From assembly GCA_963930775.1 (NCBI GenBank), contig OZ005690.1, positions 622,001 through 686,000 on the forward strand: 64,000 nt of DNA, written 5' to 3'. Shown piece by piece: positions 55,831-64,000 of this stretch. This DNA is from Cliona cf. orientalis. Its lineage: Eukaryota; Porifera; Demospongiae; Clionaida; Clionaidae. The translations under genes were made by a program, and so were the position numbers. Within the stretch, counting starts at the first letter, position 1; the number at the start of each line of letters is the position of its first letter. Below the pieces are notes generated by a model that ran no database searches, had not been told where the DNA came from, and saw nothing but the letters and a program-made list of their open reading frames with translations.

Positions 55831-58360
55831 ATGAGTTCAAGCGAGAATAATAGGTAAGAAAGTGAATGAGAGTAGACAAGTTTTTGCTGGATATCGTATC
55901 ACGGATCTCGCGCACACGCGTTCCTGCCTACCTACACAGATGGAAGCGATGGAAGTTTAGTCTTGGTGGCCAGTGAACGCCTTGGTGATATTATCGCAGT
56001 GTAATAGATATGGTATATGCATGCGTTTGCAGCTGCCGCGTGATAAGGACGTTTCTCTTTTGTGCCCGAGCTCGCAGTTTTAATATAAATTATGGGTGAA
56101 TGTACTAGTCTGTAAAATTATTTATCTATCAGTGTGTATAATAAATAGTTTCACGGTCTGTATGCACTAGCACTGTGAGTATTACTTGTAGTGAGTGCAA
56201 CATCTGTGTGAGTAAATTGTGATGTTTTTCTAAAGAGTAAACTTTCTACTCTGCAGCTGTCCGAAGTGTACATAAAAAATTCTGATGTGTTGAGAGAGAG
56301 AGGGAGAGAGAGAGAGAGAGAGAGAGAAACATGTGCTTGAGCATGATGAAATGCGTGCATAATCAATCTGACCTCACTTAACAATACTCTATAGTCCCAT
56401 AAATTCCACAACCCCACTCCCTCCCTCCCTCATAGAGGCCAGACCATCTTTGGTAGAGCTATCGTACACACCAGCTTTATAAGTTTTGGGAACTTCTTTG
56501 TTCCCCCTAGATGGGACATGGAGTCTTGTGGAATGCTGTGCACAATATAATAATAATATAATGGTTTCTCTTTGTGTGTATATAGTGTGTATTGTCTGTA
56601 GAAAACGGTGATAAAATAGTGGCATAAATATTTTCAGCGTTAGCACGTGTTAAATGGGACCATCTGGTATTCAGGGTTGACAGTGTGACCCATTTTTCAA
56701 TAGTTGTGCTTTGACAGTTTGTTTAATAGATTCGTATAATATGCATAAATATTTACGATATCCACGTAATTTTCTGAAAACACTTGTAGGAAGAACGAGT
56801 AGATTTATGCATAATGTTATTTATACGCTCTTCTAAAGTATGCACTTCTTGAAGTTAATATTGTCCCTTAATGTGTCCACAATTCTTGTGCATGAGAATA
56901 CATGTAGAGAGAGAGAGAGAGAAGGAGAGGGGAGAGGGGCATTTTTTTTTCAGGCTCTTTCGAGAAGCTTTTCAACATTTCATACAGCTGGAGAGGGAGG
57001 GAGAGAGGGGGAGGGAGAGGGAGGGCCTGGGGAAGAGGCTAGTTGGCTGTCAAAAGAGGCTTCTTGTTTGACACCTGCAGAAAGATGGACAATTAGTTGG
57101 CCATGGAAGCTAGGTCACAGGCAGGTGTGTCTGTATACCCCTTACCTTGGTAGGTAGGACCTGGTAGTATAAGGTAGCTGTGAAGAGGTTGGTAGAGATT
57201 TGGCTGAAGATTATGCCCCAGAAAGCAGATAAATGTGCTGTAGGGTGGCTTTTGGGTTATGCAATGTGTGTGTAGCTAACTGAATTGAGGGAGCCAATAG
57301 CTTACACAGTTATCTCTGCTGCATGCATGTGGCTACATGTACAATACACATACATGTACGTGCATGTACATGTTTACCAGTGCAGTGTCCATTGTGTAAC
57401 AGTTGCTGAAGGTAGATTTATCTCCCAGATTTTTCTCGAGGTGTACGTATGTAGTGGCCGGGAGGAGGGTGTGCTTTGATCTGGGGGAGTTGAAAGCCAC
57501 ATCAAAGCTTTTAAGCTCCACCTACTTGAAGATCAAAGGGAAATTGTTCACTAAAATTAATGGTCCCTAAATTATTTAATAAATTATACTGCGGAGAACG
57601 CTTTGCTTGAGTGTGGACTCCAAAAATGAAAGCAGACAGGTTGCATACATTGCGTGATATTTTTGTACGAAATGTATGAAAGTTAATCATTTCCACTGTA
57701 AACTTACAGCAGGAACGATCTGATAGTGCATTCGTTCAACAAAGTAGGGATAGAAATAGAATTTAGCTACCCTCATAATAAACTTTGAGCATATAGCATC
57801 AAGTGTATTATTTTTATCCTAAAAATAATCACGTTATTTTGAGCCAATTCCCATTCGCCAATTCCACAGCTGTGCAGTAGTTTATTTTAAGACATCTGCA
57901 GACATCTTCATTGTAGTTGTAGCCATCAAGTGCCCTATTTGGAGCTGGGACTGTCTTTATGCTGGGAGATTGGACGCTAGTTGGCTGCATACCACTTTTT
58001 AGTTATGTTTTCGTTGAGAGCTCGGTCGTTTTATCAGGGCTGTATGTGAATTTTCCTTTATGGTAGCTAAGTCAGCTCTTCCTTTTTGGCTGCTATGTAG
58101 TTTGGCTTTCTCATGCAGTAATAATATTAGTTCACCGTAAGATATTGTGCATATCTTTTTCTTGGGTAAGTCGGCTGATTGGCAGTTAAAATGACGTCCC
58201 AGTGAAGTGTTTATTGGGTATACCATCTCTCTCTCTTCTCTCTCTCCCCCTCTCCCTCCTTGCCTTATTTACCCTCTGAAGTCAGCGTTGACTCTCATAT
58301 GTGATTGGCAGTGCTTATTGGGTATGTCTCTCTCTCTCCCTCCCTCCCTGCCTTCCTGTA

Positions 58361-58393
<33 letters not shown>

Positions 58394-59079
58394 CCCCTCT
58401 TCCTCCTTTGAAGTATCTATTTCTTGGCCTTATTTACCCTCTGAAGTCAGCTAAATCATGTAATTAGCTTCATTATTCTTCCACCTTTGACAACCTGACA
58501 CTGTGGTCAGTAAATGAAGCAGGGTGAGGGGAGGGGGGAAGTGTTAACTTAACCACAGCTTTCTCCCTGCTGACTGATCAGAAGCAGAAGCTCCAATAGT
58601 TCGTCCTCTTTCTTTGGCTTCCCCACTTTCTGAGTCATGATTTCTAATCTGGTTCAACCTTTGTATCCTGGAGACTTACACCTTTGCAGCTACATACATA
58701 ATATTGTCTGTATTAGGTACTATAAATAACTTGAGGATGCTCTGACAAGTATGACCAAGAGAGCTAGTAGAGATGACTTGACCATTAAGTAATGCAAGGT
58801 TACCCTTTATTTGAGCTTCAGAGTTCTGGGGTGATTTTTGTTAGGATGATGCCTTTTGAGAAAGAGAGAGAGAGAGAGAGAGACAGTCCTGAGAACCAAG
58901 CTAGAGATTTTTGGTAAACGTACTAGCTTTGTACTTGGTGAGGTCCCTGGCTCCAAAAAACCACAACTTTTAATTTCAGGTACTCAATTTCCAACCCCTT
59001 TGCACTTTGCACTTTGATCCCCACTGCAAGCCGATCCTGTATCAAGTACAGTCTCCATTGCACACGGCTACAATACTAA
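55831..59079 (+). CDS. Tentative two-exon small protein
   Basis: A first exon 55831-55853 (ATG AGT TCA AGC..., MSSSENN) ends in a strong donor GTAAGA. An acceptor after TTTTAATTTCAG opens 58980-59079, which joins in phase to give a 40-residue product ending at TAA, with an AATAAA at 59276-59281. The 5' side (55200-55830) is GC-richer and promoter-like, divergent from harmonin. The peptide resembles nothing I know. The first exon may instead splice to exons beyond the window. Confidence 0.25.
58165..58452. repeat. Imperfect tandem duplication with CT-rich cores
   Basis: GATTGGCAGT, then GTTTATTGGGTAT or GCTTATTGGGTAT, then a CT-rich run, then GCCTTATTTACCCTCTGAAG and TCAGC, occurs twice in a row (about 58175-58287 and 58303-58450). 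Confidence 0.7.
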
Positions 59080-60544
59080 TTAACCTTAAGCTGCTGCGCT
59101 GAAGAACTTCCATCCCATATCGATCGTTGATCCCTTTCTGTTCCCGTGAGTTTTAGCCACCTGGTGCTTCTTGGAAGCTCCAGGACTTCGACACTCACTC
59201 TTTTGTTCTCGAGACAACTCGCGTCAACTTCCAGCTAAACTCAAACATTAACAAAGAAGAAAACTTATCATATTGAATAAAGCGTCTGTTCGACAACTAC
59301 CGAACAGCGGAACCTTGCTGGCTCTCTCTGACCATGTGTGTGTGTGTGTGTTTGTGTGTGTACTACAAATACAGGGAACTTGTGTTAGTTGTATGTACTA
59401 CGGTTGTATATTGGCTGTAGCTAAGCTGTAGGGTAAGATTTTCTTTTGATGTGTATCTTTGTTTTCGTGACGGATATCCAAACTGTCGTAGTGAGTGCCC
59501 TAGGTGGTTGTGTGAGTGTGTGTGTATGTGTATATAATATGAGCGTAGCAGTTAAAGAGAGAAATTGCGCCAAGATCCACTCACTGTCAGGGATATTTGA
59601 AGGAGAAAAAAATCGAAGTCTCTGCATTGTATATAATTATTCACTTGCGATCCTACAACTGTGCAGATACAGATATCTACACAGATAGATAAGATACATG
59701 TATTGCAGACACCCTTGAGACAGCTTAATTAAAGTACATGTATGAAGGTACCTATTGTTATGTTTGTGGCCTATCATGCTAAGGGATCTGGCGCTGGACA
59801 TAACAGTTTTCACATCTTCACACGCACAACACACACACACACAGATAGAGTGGTCCCCTAGCTTATCTAGGGCAATAGCGTCCACAGCCATTATGCCAAA
59901 AAAAATTCCCAGCAGCTTAGGTGCTGATACAGAAATTTTGCACGGAAGGTGGCTGATATATAGGGTGGTTACCCATAGTTAACTATACTGGTGCAAGGGG
60001 GGGGGGGGGGCTGATTGATAACGGTGGATGTCTCCAATACTACGTTACATAGAAGAACTGGTGAAGGGGGGGGGGGGGGGGCTAGCCACCCTATCCACCC
60101 CCAACTATCTCCATTCCTTGGCTTTAGGTCTCACTACACTGTACCAAGTTGTTCCTTTAATGTAAAGAAGAGCATGCTGCAGCAGAAGATGTTTTTTTCG
60201 TAACAATCACTGTTTTACATGTGTATTTGTTTTCAAAGGACTAGGGTAATTTTCGCATGGGCATAATAATATGTATCGATCTATACGAGAGACTCAGTGT
60301 GTGCGTAAGATCGTGTGTACGAGCTACATGTACATGTGCGTCTGCATTCCGATTGGCTGTTTACACATGAAATGTTTATAGTTTATCATTCTTGGACATT
60401 TGGCGTTGTTATTTCAGGATCCAAGCCCTCTTCTCCGAATCCGAATAAAAAATATATTTTTTCTTACTACGATAATAATATGTGGATTAATCTCCCCTGT
60501 GTTCATAAAGTTGATCCATGGGGCATACCTCAAGGACACTTTTG

Positions 60545-60733
60545 TTTGCGGGTACTAAATTTAGCGAAATTAGTGATTTGTCCGATTTTCGCTAATATTT
60601 GTACATGTACCTGCGAATATTAAAATTTTCAACATTTTCAAATAAATAGAATGTTAATTTTGAAAAACCGCTAAAATGAGTACACCCGCTAAACACACTA
60701 TTTCCAAAATCTGCCAAGATTTGTACCCGCAAA
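60545..60733. mobile_element. Imperfect TIR element with TTTGCGGGTAC ends
   Basis: TTTGCGGGTACTAAATTTAG at the left; the right end inverted reads TTTGCGGGTACAAATCTTGG. Interior has paired AAAATTGAAAAT-like arms. Confidence 0.5.
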
Positions 60734-61129
60734 TAATCATAGCTCTAAGGTATGCAGTTAAACTATAATTAAGGTATGCAGTTTGTTAAAAATTAAACTA
60801 TAATTAGCACATGCAGGGATACCGTACACTTAATTGGTTTGTATTTTCTGGTAAATTAAATGCTATAACTGATTAAAATAATGTGCAGTTTGAAGCATAG
60901 ATATTCTAGTCGTGACGACCTGCTACATACGTGTGGCTCTTTGATATATAACACACCCTTTTCCCTTTGGCAGAACGGAACCTGTTTTTAATTTGGCAGC
61001 TGTTAAGATTACGTGATTCTCTTTGAAAAAGCTGTTAATGTCAGCAACCCAGTACTTACACTAACAATGATTATCTTTTAATTCTTTTCATTTTACTTCT
61101 TTGATGACAAGTGAATATTATTGGTCACG

Positions 61130-61167
<38 letters not shown>

Positions 61168-61566
61168 CTACAAGCTTTTGTACTAGGAGGCATATTGTTT
61201 GTGCGCCATACAGTATTTTGGCATTTCCTCTGGTGTTCAAATTATCAACGTTCAGGTGTTGAGAGAGAGAGAGAGAGGAAATTAAAACTATGAATTGAAG
61301 GACTTGTTTGTATTAGAAATATTATGAACAGTTGCTCATCGTTGTTTTATTAAAGAAAGACCTGGAGGCTTTTTAAGGTCATCTCTGATCAAAATCTCTG
61401 TATGTTATTGGAAGTTGTCTAAGATCGTTCTTCTGTTGCCTTTGCCCTAAAAGAAAGTTTGGAATCGATTATATGTCATCTGTTGTCTGTTGTCCGCCCT
61501 GCCGTTTGATCTGCATGTAAGTCAGACAAGGGGGGGAGTAGTATTGTGATTGAAGCTGTATACTAG

Positions 61567-61680
61567 GAAAGAGAGAGAGAAGAATGAGAGAGGGGGGGGA
61601 GGGAGGGAGAGAAAGAGAGAGGGAGGGGGGGGGGAGAGGGAAGGAGGGAGGGAGAGAGAGACAGAGAGAGGGGAAGCTAA
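61567..61680. repeat. GA-rich low-complexity tract
   Basis: Mixed GAGA/GGGA purine tract of about 110 bp. Apparent ORFs through it are artefacts of composition. Confidence 0.85.
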
Positions 61681-63375
61681 GAGAGGTAGTTTGAGTGAGA
61701 GGGCAAAAGCTGAGAGAAGTCCAGTGAAAGGAGAAATCCCCAACTCACAGTTAGCCCAGGTGTCCCAACTTACAATTTAGTACTTCTATTGTACCTACAC
61801 AGTAGGATAATTGGCCAGTGTTGAAAGTCAATAGTGGTTACTTCCCTAATGCAGGAAGATTATGCCAGTTTGGAAGGTGCTAATGAAATTATCTTTGACA
61901 GTTTAGTTATCACAGCTTGCTAGTGACAATAAGATTACCAGTCATGATTTATAGTTCTAAGCTGTGTGGACACATGGATTGACTAAGCAAGTTTCATTTT
62001 TCATTGTGCTAAGCTTTGATCCTCATAGAACCAACAAAAGCAGTCATTGTTGGTATGATACACGCAGTGATAAGCTATAGAGCTGTATACATACGTACCT
62101 AGACCTGACACTGGGTGATCATATCGAACGATAACCCACCTGGCTCGTTGATAGTGACCTTGGCTGGCTGATGCACAATGTGTAGATAGCTGGCAACATG
62201 GGCTGTGGTGTCAAAGAAGCTGTTCAGTTTCTTGTTGACTTGTCTCTCGGAATCCTACCACTTTCACTATTTGTGTAGCAACACAATGTTAACGACAGCT
62301 AGTGCTGTCAACAAGTATTCTAGTTATTATGTGATAAGCATTCAATTGGTGTACGTAGTATGCACCTTAGATCATCAGAATCAGTGGCACTAGCTTCTAA
62401 CTTTTACAAAATCTCCCCCCCCCCACCCCCCTCCCCTCCTACCCTTAATTGAAACGAATATTTAGTTTATTGTATGCATATCACCAGGGCTCCCTAACCC
62501 TGATCTTTCTGCCTATAGTATGAATATAATATGGCTATAGCTACATGTACAATAATATATATAGCTATAATAATAATATATCAGACTCACATAATTACGA
62601 CCATCCTATAGGCCTAGCCTAGGCTAACACATGTACATACTAGCCCTATACCCCCATACCCTATACCCCTAGCTAGTACTGTACTGCATGTGCTGCTATG
62701 TATGTGTAGCTATTGTATGTATATGTGTGCTTTATCTTATCTACATGATTGTACAGGTACATGTATAAATTATGTGTGTAGGTACATGCCATTTACAACA
62801 TTCTTGTAGGACCTTACATCATGTTACCCATACATGTGTACATGTAATAATTATTATCTGTAATAGCTAATAAGCACATAATGTGGTAATCTACATACAT
62901 AAATGCCATGGTCTATGGCACGCTACTTAACTCATGAATGGGTATTATTGGTACTTACTCTTAGCTTCAGAATCTGGTACATGTAGTTATAAATTAAAAA
63001 TGCATACCCCATCTACCACTAATTAATCACATTCTTCCTTATATGGAAGTAGCTGCACCATTGCATTTTGGTACAAGTTCAGGATTAGGGTAATATCCAC
63101 ATACAGGATATGCCACTATAGTATAGTACCGTATCCCCACAATACATGTATATTATGATGTCGTAACTTTTATGTATGATGTAATATTACTTCATTGTTG
63201 GATGACTCATTCCGTGAAACGAACTTGATAATTAATTTCATGTACAATTTCCGTGACGTGGTCTTGAAACAATGTTTTCATTTTCGGATGCAAATACATA
63301 CATGTTTGTAGTCATAGTAACTTAACGATAATCTACTAGAAAATAGTAAACAGCTTCTGCACAGGTGTGCATTTG

Positions 63376-63500
63376 GAGAGGGAGAGAGAAAGAGAGAGGG
63401 AGAGAGAGAGAGAGGGAGAGGGAGGGAGAAAGAGAGAAGAAGAGAGAAAAAGAGAGGAAGAGAGAAAGAGAGAGAGAGAGGGAGGGAGAGAGAGACAAGC
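63376..63500. repeat. GA-rich low-complexity tract near right edge
   Basis: Purine-only tract of about 120 bp with GAGA, GGGA and GAAA units. No coding meaning. Confidence 0.85.
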
Positions 63501-64000
63501 AAGTTAGTGATGTGTGTGTGTCTGTCTGCGTGTGTGTTGGCTGGTTGTAGCCGGCAATCGTGACTGATGCCCTGATCCCTTGAGGCTTCTTTTGGCAATA
63601 CCAATTAAAACTTCAGACCATAAATGAAATCATCGATCGCACGATCAAAGCCACTTCAAGAAGACAACTCTTGGCCTAGCTTGGACACCTGCTTCGCCAA
63701 AATCTCTCTCATCTCTGTATTAATTTTTAAACTAAAACATTTGACCATACATACTCAGGGCTAGCTGACGTTAAAATGACGTTTGTAGAAAGTGCGTATA
63801 CGTAGTGGTATTAAAGCTTGTCTTCATTTTGTGGCTGTGGACCGAACGCTTTGCATTCTTTATTTGTTTAATTTCAAAACTTTACTGTTATTTATCGTAG
63901 AAAAAGCACCCAACCCTGGCTGGACTTTCGTACATTGTACGTTATGATCATCCATTGTTAGAAAAACTGAGATTTCACATACGTTATTATAACCTTATGT

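Larger units (their letters stand above)
54818..64000. other. Gene-poor right-hand region
   Basis: About 9.2 kb without a confident gene. It holds a promoter-like stretch near 54900-55850, GA-rich tracts (56285-56330, 56905-57030, 58859-58882, 61133-61162, 61567-61680, 63376-63500), CT-rich duplicated tracts (58225-58260 and 58327-58420), two G runs (59997-60010, 60066-60081), a small TIR element (60545-60733) and AT-rich filler. Likely the first intron of a long gene, or true intergenic sequence. Confidence 0.5.

Noticed and set aside
63901-64000. Open frame after an AG at the right edge (KKHPTLAGLSYIVRYDH...)
   Set aside because: Open for 33 codons with a plausible acceptor, but too short to distinguish from chance and out of phase with the only upstream exon candidate.

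Overview
This is a 64 kb piece of an animal nuclear genome. It is AT-rich, with short GT-AG introns, tightly packed genes on both strands and many small inverted-repeat transposons. The gene set (eIF3M, an importin-7/8 relative, Fringe, a harmonin-like PDZ scaffold, a RING/TRAF-zinc-finger protein), the short introns and an expanded family of secreted Cys-rich proteins fit a sponge, probably a demosponge. That assignment is inference from gene content and style; no marker gene in the window proves it.

Layout. 1-9.5 kb: minus-strand tandem array of four related secreted Cys-rich proteins. Three copies have a broken reading frame; the fourth (8303-9346) is intact and carries a Thr/Ser-rich stalk. 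Each has a TATA box about 160-200 bp upstream, abutting the remnant of a TIR transposon. 9.8-11.5 kb: intronless RING/TRAF-type zinc-finger gene. 12.6-21.2 kb: 15 exons of an importin-7/8-like gene whose last about 400 codons are missing. 21.4-24.2 kb: nine-exon Fringe-type glycosyltransferase. 26.1-34.2 kb: three plus-strand genes for secreted helical-repeat proteins that I cannot match to a named family, plus a degraded, chimeric fourth copy. 34.6-38.6 kb: a cytosolic sulfotransferase and two carbonyl-reductase-like SDR genes, which could form a small xenobiotic or steroid metabolism cluster. 38.8-43.8 kb: ten-exon eIF3M, divergent from the second reductase. 44.2-54.8 kb: 21-exon harmonin (USH1C)-like gene, convergent with eIF3M. 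54.8-64 kb: mostly non-coding, with one tentative two-exon small ORF.

Exon models for importin, Fringe, eIF3M, the two reductases and harmonin were built by hand from splice signals, reading phase and family resemblance. Reading phase is preserved across every junction given.

The most unusual material is the two lineage-specific secreted-protein clusters, the C-terminally truncated importin, a TIR-flanked block carrying a HIRAN-like coding fragment, a large set of TA-flanked hairpin elements sharing CCGTA-type ends, and CT-rich tracts placed at 3' splice sites across all three large multi-exon genes. No retrovirus, LTR element or Polinton was recognised.
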